A DNA stretch of 64,000 nt from Owenia fusiformis (Eukaryota > Annelida > Polychaeta > Sabellida > Oweniidae). The notes under the pieces are model-generated. The model was not told where the DNA came from. It searched no databases and saw nothing but the letters and a program-made list of their open reading frames with translations. The DNA lies in the NCBI GenBank assembly GCA_903813345.2, contig CAIIXF020000007.1, positions 14,120,714 through 14,184,713 on the forward strand, read 5' to 3'. The position numbers and the translations under genes are program-made. Of this stretch, positions 12,101-23,800 are shown piece by piece (position 1 is the first letter of the stretch; each line of letters starts with the position of its first letter).

Positions 12101-15100
12101 TGTCTGCAAAAGAGCGTTTATATTTGACACAATAACAGACTGAGGCTTTGAAATCTAGGATTCCCCAGGAAAATATGACGTCATACTAATTAGCATAAGG
12201 ATTTCCCTATTGGTATGGGTCGAGCCTTGTTCGAAAACACAATCCATAAATACATGCTAATTTCTAAGGAGATAGGAAGTGTATAACGTGTTTATCGATT
12301 TTGTTTAAAGATTTAATCAATTATCAAATTGTTTAAGTGGATAAAGTGGTCACACTTGCTTCAATTCATAGCGAAATCGACGGATAGAAACTGACCGAAT
12401 TCCCGATATCCTACCCCGCATTACTGTAGGCTATAAGCACAGTGACCTACAGAGGGCGCTATCACAAACAAGTACTGCACGAACCGATAAATTCCCGGGT
12501 ATTGTAACGCCCTTGATTTATCTAAGTAAGCTTGCGTGTAATCAGTCCAAACACCAACTACCACGAGCAAGAAAGAATTCTTTCTGCCATGATTTTTGTA
12601 GTTAACCAAACCCTTTTGTACACAGATCTTTATTCCGAATGCAACAAAAATATGATTTTAGTTGCGCTTCATCTAAATAAATGAGTGGAAATGCGTATGC
12701 ATATTTAGCGTATGAAATATGCGTAGTTTGATTTGTTAAGATCAGTAATGAACGCCACATATACATTATACATAGTTTAATCAATTTGTTTACAGAACGA
12801 TAAAATGTTGTATTTTCATTAGAACACATTATCAGTAAGAAATACATAATTAAAAAATAAAGCATTGAGTTCTGGTTTATTATAAAAGTATTGTGATATC
12901 CGAATCTGAACGATGTCTCAGGGGAAAGGTTTCAGCAAATGCTCATAACAGATTATTTTTGGAAGACAATTGATCTGTACTTATTTTCTATTTGTGCCAG
13001 ACAAACACATTGATATCATTAGAGACTTGCGAGTTAACAAATCAACATTTAATACCATATGATTCCAATGTTATATGAACATTATGTCTGTCATTTCAAT
13101 TCGTTAAAGTGATAGATCATCTAAGATGGCGAGTAAAAACGTGTAAAATCCATATTTTGTATTTTCAGAAAATGTTTCATTCATGGTATTTCCAAACATC
13201 CTGATATCTAAAAAACTGGTTAGAAGGTAAATAAAAGTGGAGATATGAATATTGTGTTCGTATTTTGAATCAATCTAGATTTATTGTAAAAGAGTTGTAT
13301 ATGTACATTTTGCTGAAACATTTAAATCCAAAGTTGCTGTCAGTCCATTGTAGGCATGGTAAATGCAGCATAAAAAGTGTTTAGTCTCTATTTATTCTTG
13401 AAAATAATAGTTTCGTATAATTCTCAGGTGGTAGTTCTGCTTTACAAACTGTAATTATCAAAAGCACTCTTGCAGTAAAATATGTATTCACTATAACAAC
13501 AATATGACCACGTAAACATTGTATTAATATAGAAAACCGCATTGTATAAAGGTTTAACTACCGCATTTTTCAAAATCTACCGAAAAATACCGCATTTTGG
13601 CAAATCTTCCGCAAAAGTACCAGTTTTTCAAAAAATTACCGTAAAAATTACTGCAATTTTCAAAATCTACCGTAAAACTACCGCATTTTTTCAAAATCTT
13701 CCGCAAAAGTACCTGTTTTTCAAAAAATTACCGTAAAAACTACCGCAATTTTCAAAATCTACCGTAAAACTACCGCATTTTTTCAAAATTTTCCGCAAAA
13801 CTACCGGTTTTTCTAAAAACTACCGTAAAACTACCGCATTTTTTCAAAATCTACCGTAAAACTACCGCATTTTTTCAGAATCTTTCGCAAAACTACCGGT
13901 TTTTCAAAAAACTACCGTAAAAACTACCGCATTTTTTCAAATCTACCGTAAAACTACCGCATTTTTTCTAAATCTTCCGCAAAACTACCGCTTTTTTCAA
14001 ATTTCTACCGCAAAATTACACTTTTTTCAAAAATCTACCCCAAACCTCTGAAACTACAGTATTTTTTTAAAATATACCGCAAAAACTACCGTTTTTTTTA
14101 AATCTACCGCAAAAACTACCGTTTTTTAAAAAATCTACCGCAAAAACTACCGTTTTTTTCTAAAATCTACCGCAAAAACTACCGCAATTTTGTTGAAAAA
14201 TACCGTAAAAACTACCGTATTTTGAAAAAATCTACCGCAAAAATACAGCAATTTTAAAAAAATCTACCGCAAAATCTTGGTCTCAGGTTGGCAGGTATGA
14301 ATTATGGATCAAAACATGTTAGTATCATCATAAACAAAGAATGCAAGTTTCAACATATTGTGTCAGTCATAGAACAGAGTGTAAGTTAGTATCAATTTTT
14401 TGATCAGAACATTTAAGAATTAAAGAGAAAGTTATTGTCAATCATAGAACAGAATGTAATTATCTATCAATTATACAACATGAACATGAAGTGTCAGATA
14501 GAACATACAATGGACTTGTCTATCATAGCAGAATATCCTCAAAGAACGAACTACTGGAGAACCTATTTAACCCATGGTTTAATATCAGTGATGTTTCTTT
14601 TTAGGATTGATGAAGAATGTCTAGATGACGGTTTTACTTACACTCCTAAAGCTCTACACTCCTGGATGACACGTGTCATGTACAACCGCAGGTCACAGTT
14701 CAACCCTCTCTGGAATGTTGTAGTTGTAGGTGGGATACAGGATAATGAACCGTGAGTTTTGATTTATGCATCAATGAATTAATTAAACCAGGCAATTAAA
14801 ATAAACTTTTCAGTTTTAAGTTAATGTTATATTAGTTTTTCAGCAAAGATATAACGAGACATGTCCCCTCCATCACCACTGTATTCCTGCTAGCCTTTTT
14901 AGCGGAAACACAACTATTTGATATAAAATTACTAATTTTATATCTTGTTAAATAAGTGGCTGTAATTACTCATGCTTTCCTTTGTTATTTAGATTCCTAG
15001 GCTTTGTAGACAAGATTGGCACAGCATTCAAGTCTGATGTCATCTGCACAGGTTATGGAGCCTACATAGCACAGGTATATTATATTAATAGTTACGATGG

Positions 15101-16489
15101 TATGGACATTTTATGTAACACTATTGAATATATTAACAATTTGAGGATTATATTCTACTTTTATGTTGTTATAAGTAAGCATCTAGCCTTCATCTTTATT
15201 GATTCTCAGTGCTATTTAATTACCCATATTTTCTCATTTTCTTTTGATACTCATCACATTTTTCTGCTTCTTATGAAACACAAGAGAAATGAGATGGCAT
15301 TGTTTATCATGATGACATTTTCTATAATATCTCCATTTATCATTCAGCTCAGCAATAAAATTAAATATGTATTGAAGTAATCATTGGGAATAAAGATTTT
15401 TGGTTGCAGTTTTATGAAATACAGTAATCTCATTTTCTTGTGTATGTTATAGCCATTGTTAAGAGAAGCTTATGAGAAAAACAATGCTATGAGTGAGCAG
15501 GAGGCCAAGGCATTAGTGGACCGCTGTCTTAAAGTTCTGTTTTACAGAGATGCAAGATCTTTTAATAAGGTAACTTCATTTCCTTTTTACCATCTCAAAT
15601 ATATAGTGACTGAACTGAAACAAATGGACCTGATATTTTTATTATAAGCCTTGGCGAATTGAAATGTAAGGATAAACTGTTTCAATATCCTGTACACCCC
15701 ATGTATATATTATGATATTTCATCCCATAGTAGAGGTCAAACCTGTAGAATAACACTTATATATATTTGTGATATTTTGCAAATGTGTGGGAAAAGCGAT
15801 ATCTGTGGAATGCGGAGAATATTCCACAAATATCACTTTTTCCACGGATCTGAAAACTCCCACAAATGTGACGTGCATTGTTACATGAGCTTACGTGGTG
15901 ATTTCATGACGTCGCAAATATGGAAATGATTAATATTTGGCTATACAGTTCAAATGACAAAATAAAACTGAATGTTGTTTTGAAATCCCATGGATATCCT
16001 TGATTTTTTGTAGTATGAAATTGCCATAGTAACAAAAGACGGCGCTAGAATAGAAGGTCCTATGTCATCAGATACAAACTGGGACATTGCCACAATGGTC
16101 AAGTAAGTCATTCTTATTTGAGATTTTTGTAAATCATTTTATAAAAAATGGCGCTGTTTTTAAAAACATCCAAAATTGGCTTACTACTCATTTGCTATAG
16201 GGTTCATTACTGAAATTATGGTTATGGAACTTAACTTTCTCAACCTTAAGAACATGCCATTCGGTCCAAGAATCTTTAAGGTGCTTGCTTCAAAATGTGT
16301 TAGCAACTTTTATAAAGGAAATTTTTTTGAATGTATAACATACATCAGTAACACCCTGTTATCTGAACTTGAAAAACTCAAGGAATTACTATTCACATCC
16401 AACACAGAAGTTCAAAAACTCACAACCAGTAACCTCTAGTCTCTATGAATGTTATTTGTTTATCCTTGTATTCCAGGGGGTATGAATGA
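3140..16489 (+). CDS. PSMB4: Proteasome subunit beta type-4 (beta-7), eight exons
   Basis: Structural beta-7 subunit of the 20S proteasome core, non-proteolytic in the known family. Exons: 3140-3243, 6963-7067, 9537-9638, 14605-14751, 14993-15074, 15453-15569, 16014-16102, 16477-16489. All have GT/AG borders and the phases agree, giving 252 residues (human is about 264). Diagnostic stretches are [36 protein letters not shown] and [11 protein letters not shown], with a C-terminus ending in GYE (vertebrates end in GFE). A propeptide of about 33 residues precedes TQQP, the likely mature N-terminus. Two ATGs lie in tandem (3140, 3143), and either may start. The last coding exon is only 13 nt. Introns 2 and 3 are swollen by mobile elements. 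The gene is convergent with the filamin-like gene. Confidence 0.96.
3671..3735. promoter_or_regulatory. Cluster of ETS, kappaB-like and YY1-like motifs in PSMB4 intron 1
   Basis: Within 65 bp lie two TTCCGG ETS cores (3671-3690), a symmetrical GGGGAATCCCC (3701-3711) and CCGCCATCTTGG (3724-3735), a YY1-type site on the reverse strand. Such clusters are typical of TATA-less housekeeping promoters. This one is about 430 bp downstream of the PSMB4 start codon, so an alternative transcription start is possible. It is motif-level inference only. Confidence 0.4.
4396..4575. repeat. Degenerate tandem repeat with TGTCGGTACTCTAGCC motif
   Basis: Three or four diverged units contain GTCGG(T/A)..CTCTAGC separated by CTAGGAGGGGCTAAAGTGCCAACA-like spacers. 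The last unit (4553-4575) is identical over 23 bp to 2840-2862 at the edge of the CpG-rich island, which links the two repeats. Confidence 0.45.
4750..4922 (+). pseudogene. 3' end of a non-LTR retrotransposon ORF
   Basis: In one + frame the sequence reads a peptide with [17 protein letters not shown], then [15 protein letters not shown] and a stop at 4920-4922. This matches the very C-terminus found in many invertebrate CR1/jockey-like reverse transcriptases (FF..R....W..LP..V......FK..LD..W). No RT core is present upstream, so it is a strongly 5'-truncated insertion in PSMB4 intron 1. The untranslated tail probably ends near 5058 with ATAACTATAACTAAACT. Confidence 0.6.
4923..6962 (+). other. 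Rest of PSMB4 intron 1
   Basis: No further exon is supported. The open frames at 6162-6422 and 6551-6994 lack family resemblance. The latter simply runs into PSMB4 exon 2 in another frame. Confidence 0.6.
7367..9310 (-). pseudogene. 5'-truncated non-LTR retrotransposon (LINE), reverse transcriptase
   Basis: The copy lies antisense in PSMB4 intron 2. The - strand reads RT motifs in order: PIPKGA and FRGI near 9300-9240, [26 protein letters not shown] and YADDIAF (near 8745), then the C-terminal [11 protein letters not shown] and a C-x2-C-x8-H-x4-C zinc-finger-like segment near 7725-7780. The frame is open from about 9305 to 7540 except for one in-frame TGA at 8611-8613, a likely CpG decay. 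The endonuclease part is missing. The 3' end has an (AAATAC)n-like tail near 7367-7385. The clade is not assigned. Confidence 0.9.
9880..10430 (+). repeat. Tandem array, about four units of 115-136 bp
   Basis: The phrase GCATG(A/G)CACA(C)TGT(T/C)TA followed by ACACTTTTGGTAGAAG recurs at 9987, 10118, 10254 and 10369. Each unit also has GAGCGATTTT...TTCATATTTG and a GGCCGCCATTTT block. A related single unit in the reverse orientation lies near 29300-29400. It is in PSMB4 intron 3. Confidence 0.8.
10909..11195 (+). repeat. Left CTACCGTAAA tandem array
   Basis: Degenerate monomers such as CTACCGTAAATTTTC and ACCGTAAAAAAAT are repeated about ten times just inside the left terminal inverted repeat. 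Confidence 0.85.
13553..14280 (+). repeat. Right CTACCGCAAA/CTACCGTAAA tandem array
   Basis: Roughly 24 monomers of about 30 bp, typically AAACTACCGCATTTTTTCAA then AATCTACCGTA. T and C alternate after CCG. This array is two to three times longer than the left one. Confidence 0.9.
15775..15875. repeat. Hairpin-forming inverted repeat in PSMB4 intron 6
   Basis: A segment reading GTGGGAAAAGCGATATCTGTGGAAT is followed, after about ten bases, by its near complement ATTCCACAAATATCACTTTT and TCCAC. An outer pair (ACATTTGTGGGA-like) extends it. Probably a small foldback MITE. Confidence 0.5.
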
Positions 16490-16839
16490 GTTACTATAAC
16501 AACAACAACATAAACAACAAAAACTCAGTAGAATGCAGTTGTATGAACTATTTATTTCATATGTTCTTACAAATATATGGACACAACAAAAATCTTTAAG
16601 ATTTATTTGGAGCACGATCTCTTGATATGATGAGATAAAGGCTTTAAGCTGTATCACTTTTGACTATGTATAGTACGCTCAACACCTCGTATACTTTTTT
16701 GCCAATAGAGATAATGAAACACCTTGAGCATTAGGCATTTAATGACATATAGAGATCTTAAAAACAACTACCAAAAGTAACATCTGATATCTGTATTTAT
16801 TCGACATGTACATAGATTTTGTACCACATAGACTACTGA

Positions 16840-16858
16840 AATAAATACATGGAATAAA
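16840..16858 (+). terminator. Candidate polyadenylation signals of PSMB4
   Basis: AATAAA occurs at 16840-16845 and 16853-16858, about 350 nt after the PSMB4 stop. They are the first canonical hexamers in the right place. Cleavage has not been observed. Confidence 0.5.
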
Positions 16859-17844
16859 ACAGTAAGCATATGTAATCTGGATTATGTAAATATCATGTCG
16901 GGAGAATCACTAATTAATTAGATTGGGATGATATCACAAAGGTAGGTGTCACAATAGTGAAGGATGAGAGTATCACCTCTAATTTCTTGTTAATGAAGAA
17001 CAGAATTACCAAGATTGGCACTGATCTCTTCTTAATTATTGGCTGAGAGGAAGTAATTAAACTTGAGGTCATTCCAGAAACTTCAAATTATTTACAGCCA
17101 CCTGGCTGATTAACTCAACCTTCTTTATTTCACCACCAGTAGAGATGACATATTGTTAGTCTCCAACTTTTTGTGGAAGGTCTTCAATGTTTGGTATTTG
17201 GCGTTTGGTATGTGTAACAAAAGACAGGTGGTGACATTTTGAATGTTAACGCCGTGTTACTTCTTGCACCATGTCCTGGTGTCATGCATTATTTCTCTTT
17301 TGTCATTTTTCATTTCTTGGTAATATTCTTGAAGTTGTCTAAAAAAGTGTTGAGATGATGAACGCATATGATACCCATCTGTTTTGATTATATGATGTAA
17401 AACTGCTACAAGCATTAGGATATGGTACCTTCTCCTTCTGATTCATATAACCATTCATTGACTGAGGAAATTCACCTTTTAATTTGTCAAAAGATTATGG
17501 GACTTTAAAACTAAAAAGTGATAACTTAAGAACTCATGGTCTGATTGATTTGAAATTCACACACTCAGTAATCCTCCAATAGCCTTTAAGACATCAACGG
17601 ACTTGGCGATATTGGTTACAATGTCAATGAACAAGGTAGTGTTACTCTCAGATTTTTATGGGCACCAAGTAATTATATTTTGTAATGAAATATCCTCTTC
17701 TCATTGAATAAATGATTTCGGTAAAAATATGATATTCCTCTCCCTATGAAGCTATTAGGCTAAGACATAGTAATGTTTATGGATGCCAGTTTCTTTTTTG
17801 TAGGGGTGTATGGATTATCTCTGAAAATATATAAATGTATTCTT
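16859..17844. other. Intergenic space between two convergent genes
   Basis: This lies between the PSMB4 poly(A) signals and the stop of the filamin-like gene. On the - strand it could hold that gene's 3' UTR. ATTAAA (- strand) at 17478-17483 and AATAAA at 17124-17129 are candidate signals. No exon or clear repeat is seen. Confidence 0.5.
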
Positions 17845-20800
17845 CTATTGCATCAAAACAGTCACACATTTAAGAGGGACTTTGTTCTCGTCGACACAAC
17901 GAAATATATCAAGCTGATCCACTTGGGGCTGCACGTGTAGTTTATTCAACCTATCGATGGTGGATTTTACGAAGGAATGAAGTGACCCGTAGTAGACTAG
18001 TTCACTCAAGGTCGAACACTGATGAAAAATAATCAATCGTCTCATGATAGTGTATAACACGTTGATCCCGGGAAGTACATGTATATATCGTATCCTAATA
18101 TGTAACCTTACAGAGGAAAGGACTACCAGGTATAGCTACGTCACTCCATTTGATACCAATCACGTAATGTCCCGGTTGTGCTACTTCATAGATGACCTCA
18201 TACAGATCGTCCCCTGTGTATGTGACGTTTGTCTCTAGAACTGTATGGGGCCTAGGTCCCTGTATGCCCACCGACAGAGAACCATTACCACCACCTGTTG
18301 TTGTCACCTGCAACAATAGAACTATGATATGTATATGCTGGATGTGGTTCGGTTCTAAATTAGAGACGCTATTATTGGACAGCTAGATTTTGACAGATCG
18401 TCCTATTTGGGATCAAAGCTTAATCTCATAAACATCGGAACTAACTATTGAAAATTGAACAATATGCAGTATTTAGGTTCCGACTTAAGCCTCAGTCACA
18501 ATTTCACTAAGGCGGGAGTGCGACGGTCGTTTCTTTCACAAAATCGTTAAAAAATCTACATCGAAGTGCTTATCCCTGTATTTTATACTGCATATTTCTC
18601 TTGATTTTTGAAACCTACGACCGCCGCACAGTTGCCGTAGTCAAAGGTGACTGAGGCATTAGGTCCACATTCAACTAAGTCATCTAACATATTTTTCATA
18701 GTTTTTATGGTTAATATGGTTTTGTAACGTTTCATATTGATTTATAATAGAAATGATGGACTGGGAAATTTAGAAGTTAATTAGAAATTAGAAATATCAC
18801 TGGATTCACCCACAATCTAAGAAGTTATACCAAACGTTCTTAACTTGACGCTGTACTTGTGATATGATTTTTGTTAGCTCGTCAAGCTTTGGTCATCCTT
18901 ATAATTGATGCATGTTTAGACTTACCTGGAAATTGTTTTTATTTGCAACCCTGCCATGCATAATACCAGTGCCGTATGCTTCACACCTCTGTGGGTCGGT
19001 GTGCGATGTATTAGAGTACACACTTGCATCATCACTAGCCTCACTCACCCTACCATTGCTATTAAGGTCTTCTAAAAACTCAGATAGTCGATCATTTATG
19101 GCATTTTTTTCAAGTACATCCAATTTGTTCTGAATTGTGATCTGATCTAGTCCATACGTGCCGTTTGTCCCATTCGCTTGTAACTGTTGGGGCAGTGTCA
19201 AGAATTCATCTAGTCTAGTGTCGTTATTAATTGAATCGTCGGCCTTTATAGTTTTATTGGATAAAGGCTCTGTTCCTTCATACAGTTTATCAATGATTTC
19301 ATCTAAATCTTTCACGGAGTTTTTGCGGCTCATTTTAGGAGAACTAATATTGCCAAATGCGTCTAGTTCTCCAAGGAGATCTTGTCTTTCAATCTCGGAT
19401 ATACCGAAATATGAATTCGAATCACTTCCATGTGAATCAATTGTAGAGCAACCTTGTCTTTGCAAAGTCTTCGATCGACGACCTACGTGTTTGTCGTCAT
19501 CACTCTCGCTGCTATCAGAGGCACAATAACAAAGTTCTTGGTCGACATTAATTCCAAGTGTGTTTATGTAGTAGCTTCTATTCTGGACATATTTGGTGCA
19601 CTCGCACATAATATCATCTTTATTTTCATTGTGTTTACGAACTGATTTTGTATTTTCCAATAGAGCACCTCGTGAATGCTTTTGACCAGCAGTGAGTTTG
19701 AAATCCTGCTTTGGGTCTGCTTCGGCTATACTTAAGCTTGAATCCCAAGACGCTGATATCCTGGAATCAACTGAATCCTTGGACTGAACACTACAAGATT
19801 GTTTGCTTGAACTTCTCGACCTACTACTCGATCTGCGATAATATAGCAACCTTTTGGAGAAGAGCACCTTTCTTCTAAATCCACCTTTAGACGGAGCGCA
19901 AAAACCTTCTGATGAAGATTTGCTTTGTGATTTATTATCGACAAATCGTCTATTTCGCTTTTTCCAACTGCTCTGAGGAGCTTTCACGTCAATACTCCCA
20001 GCTATCAATCTAGGGTCAAGAGTAATGTTTCCTCTGTATGTCTTTCTTTGTACAACTCTGTGACCGTTTAAAAAGCGCGAACTTATCGGTTTCTTTGGTT
20101 CTAATGGTACACCTAGTGTATGTATACCATTATGCCTTTGTGACAAATTATCATCAACAATTCCACTGTCTATGGTATCAACTGTTGACTGGCGTATGGG
20201 TAGTAGTTTCGAGTTTCCAGCGGACGCGCCTGATGCCGTATGTGACGTCTTCTTTAACTCCGGCTTATTGCTAGGTAAGAGTATACTCGGTATGTGCTCT
20301 TTCCTCGTACTCTTGTCATTGTTTTCGAGAATAATTTCTGATTCATTTTGTACTTTCCTTCTTGGGCGCACATGAAGTGCATTCATTATCCAACCAGTTG
20401 CAAGTTTAATTTCGTGACTGCTAACTTGAGTCTCTTTCTCAATTACTTCAGCGGGTGTTTTTGGTCTGTTGTCTTCTACAGACGACAAACTGCTATTTCG
20501 GGGTCGGTTATTTCGTGTATCGCTATCCGAGGAACTCAAGTGGATCGGATGCACGTAACCATCTTTCTCCAGTGAGCTGAGTTTATGTGGATTGGTGCGA
20601 CTGTCACTTTCCATTGAACTCTCTTCACTAACTTTCTGTAGAACCGCCATATCCTGTCTCTTAAGAGTCAGTCTATGTCCATTCTGCCTTGACACCTGGC
20701 TATGACTGTTTTTCACATCATTTTCGGCAGTATCGTTGTTCTTGTCATTGATATCGGATTGATGCTCATTTTTGGTTGGCTCTACAAATGTGAAAAAAGG

Positions 20801-23800
20801 GTTAGGAGTGTCCAGTGTATCTGCTGGTGTGTCCAGTGTATCTGCCGGTGTATTCGGTGGACATGGTAAATCAATACTGTGATTTGATTGCATCCTCTTC
20901 AACCATTTACCAACACGCATTTCGTTGGATTCCATTTGGCTCCCTAAGTCCTTGATGGGGTCACTCTTTAACTTGACATCGTCTAATCCCTTATTGTCGG
21001 CGTTTGCAACATCATCAATATCAACGGCCCCCCACTTATTGCTCATTACTGGCAATGATCTAGTGAGTCTTAATTTTTGTTTGGTATTTGGATTCTGTGT
21101 ACCTTCTATTTGGTTCTGAAACTGGTCATCCTCAGAATTCATTGTTGACATACTTTGCATGAAAGCCTTTTGACTTATATACATACAGGATTTGCTCATA
21201 CTTTCAGATTGAATAAATTTTAATGTTGGGCTCTCCTGCTCTCCTCGCTGTTGTAGCTCAACCGAGTAGACTCTCTTCAGTTGAGGTCGTGTCGCAGTGG
21301 AAGGTTGAATCTCTTTTACTTCTACTTTAGACACGGCTTCAATAAGTCCACTTGGAGGATCATTTGATGTTGCTTTATCTTTATGGCCATGATCATTACG
21401 TACAGTAGTTTGGTCACTATCAATATTGCCATTCGTACCTGGGGTATGAAACACTTCATCGTTAACATCAACGGACGATTTTTGTTTTTGAACTTCTGTT
21501 TTTTTATCGGACGATTTGCTTTCGTATATTGCTGGTAATCTTTGTTGCTGATCTGTTTCATCCGCTGAATTGAACGAAATGGATCTATCCGTACTCAAAG
21601 AATTAAAGACATCCTTCATAATTGTAGAACTTGCCTTTAGAGCAACGTCTTCAAATGTTCCCTGATAACTAAGTAATCGTGATCTTGGATGTGGTCTGTT
21701 CTCTTCTGTTTTATTGGATTGACCCGTTTGGTAATCAAAAGTTGAAAAACCTCCTGGTTCTTCCGTGTTCGAATTAGCATCCTGGAGAATAATGTCGTCG
21801 CTTCCAAATCTTGTAATTACTCGTTTGAGAATACGACGTCTGGTAACAGTTGCTTGTTTTGTAAGTTTTTTGAAATTCTCCCTTCCTTTATTTGGTGACT
21901 TGAACGTATGATTAATATTCGTGTCTTGATCGTTATAACTGACTGATCTAAGGTCAGTACTGGGAAAACTGAACGAGTCCGTGCGGGTGTCATGTTGGTC
22001 AAATGAATTTTCAAAAGACTGAGTTCCACTTCTTAAGACCGACATATATTCAGAAACTTTAACTTTAAATGGGCTCCCCTGGATATCAGCGTTTTGACAT
22101 TTAATGCTAAGTATGTGTTCCCCTGGGCTCCTTGGAATATAACTAACTAGGAACTCTCCATCACCAACGCACTGATAATCAAATGGTATACGTTTGCTAT
22201 GGTCTCCATCTACACTACTACAAGGTGAACAACTAGAAAGGGAGTTTTCTCTAAGGTACGTGTTGCCGGATGAATCTGTCAATATACTCTTATCAGTATC
22301 GTTTCGAGTCTGGTTAAGAGAGTTTAATCTTGACACAGATTTCTGATGATAGTCTTTCAAAGATCCAAACATCTGACTCATTCGCCGTGTAGGGTACATA
22401 CTTTTTAACTTTTCAGAGCATTTGTCGCCTGATGGTCCTTGTATTTCTATCTCCAGATCAACTAATCCACCTTGTTGTATCAGTATTGTAAACTTGGCTC
22501 GTTTTCCGACTGTGCCAATTTTTAAACCGCTGCCTTTTGCTCTTAACACGTCTGATTGGTTCATTGTTCCCGGTTTAACCACTGTTGTTACATTGGTGTC
22601 AGCGGTGTTGGAATTACGAGACGGAGTTTTGGTTTTCTTGCCTTGTGAGTGAGCAGTTCTTCTTATAATCACTAACAATGCCTTTATCTGTTCCTCTCTC
22701 TCGAATCCACCACCAAGACTTGCCATGACCTCAGCCGTTATGATTTTCTGAAAAGGAAATACACCCTGTGTATTAAGGATCTGGTGGATGAAAATCCAAT
22801 AGCACATTGAATCTTTACACATCTGTCACCCCTCTTTTGTGAGATATCAATTTAACTTGTTTCTGGGATATTTTTCCAGAACATAAAAGGTTGCGATTAG
22901 AATACGACAAAGGTTACGATTAGAATTACGACATGACAATAAATTTTGTTTTATGTGAATACGAATTGTTAAATCTATTATATGGCACGATACATATGTA
23001 TATTATGAGAATAGAGGGCTTTCTAAATAGCTTTGAAATCTCGCTAATTTTCGTTTTTACATGAGATTTTAAGAGATTTGCACATTTTCCTCTAATGAAT
23101 TACTTTTCTTTATTTTTGATAGCATATTTGGATTCAGTGACACATTTTCTCCAATTATAGCTTTGATTTACACAGTTATGTCATTTAAATCATTTTCCAT
23201 GACATTTAAAAAAAAGTTGCGTTTATTAACGAGTGAATTTAAAAAACGTCTGGATACGTTAATCGGCGGTATTTTAGCTCCAACTCAATGGTTTGGTCAT
23301 GGTTACATAAAGTAAATTGAAATTGTATATGCCCTTTTCCTCTGAGGTTTAGTGAAAGAAATATAACAGGGTCTCATGTGGCAAATTGCTTCTCATATAG
23401 CCACTAAGGAATTGATCTCTTTAATAACCGCCTAATGCATTTCCATCTGCCCTTTAAAGTCTCCGTGAAGGTGTTCCCAGGAAGTAGTTAAAGGAACTAT
23501 TCATATTGATAATCGAAAAATATTTTGCAATCATCGCTGGAAAAGCAGTGGGTCGAGGATTGATTGTAGCATGAGATTATATATCATTATGAGTAAAATA
23601 TCCTCCTTCATTGCCTGAAAGCATCTTGTTTGTTATCATAATCATAATAAGATGTTCAATAACATCTAAAATGAAGGCTTTAAAAGCCATTTTCGCCAAA
23701 ATTGCTCTAAGAAACATATAAATTAAGAATAGAAGATGCTTGATATGGTATTACAAACATATTACTATTAAATAGCCTGGCCATGGGAAAACCGGTCTTA

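Larger units (their letters stand above)
10894..14299. mobile_element. 3.4-kb DNA-transposon-like element with TIRs, tandem arrays and 6-bp TSD
   Basis: The perfect 15-bp terminal inverted repeats are CATACCTGCCAACCT at 10894-10908 and its complement at 14285-14299. Both ends are flanked by the direct duplication AATTAT (10888-10893 and 14300-14305). Just inside each end is an array of CTACCG(T/C)AAA monomers of about 30 bp: 10909-11195 on the left and about 13553-14280 on the right. The monomers have the same orientation in both arrays, so the arrays are not part of the inverted repeat. The 2.3-kb centre has no ORF resembling a transposase, so the copy is non-autonomous. The superfamily is unknown. 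It sits in PSMB4 intron 3. Confidence 0.8.

Noticed and set aside
10909-14280. CRISPR-like array
   Set aside because: The repeats are degenerate, without unique spacers, and the genome is clearly metazoan.
10894-14299. Polinton/Maverick remnant because of the 6-bp target duplication
   Set aside because: The ends do not start with AG, the length is only 3.4 kb, and no polymerase, integrase or capsid frame is present.
14982-15380. 132-codon + strand open frame
   Set aside because: It is PSMB4 exon 5 read through its GTATAT donor into an AT-rich intron. Joining 15074 to 15453 restores the beta-7 protein.
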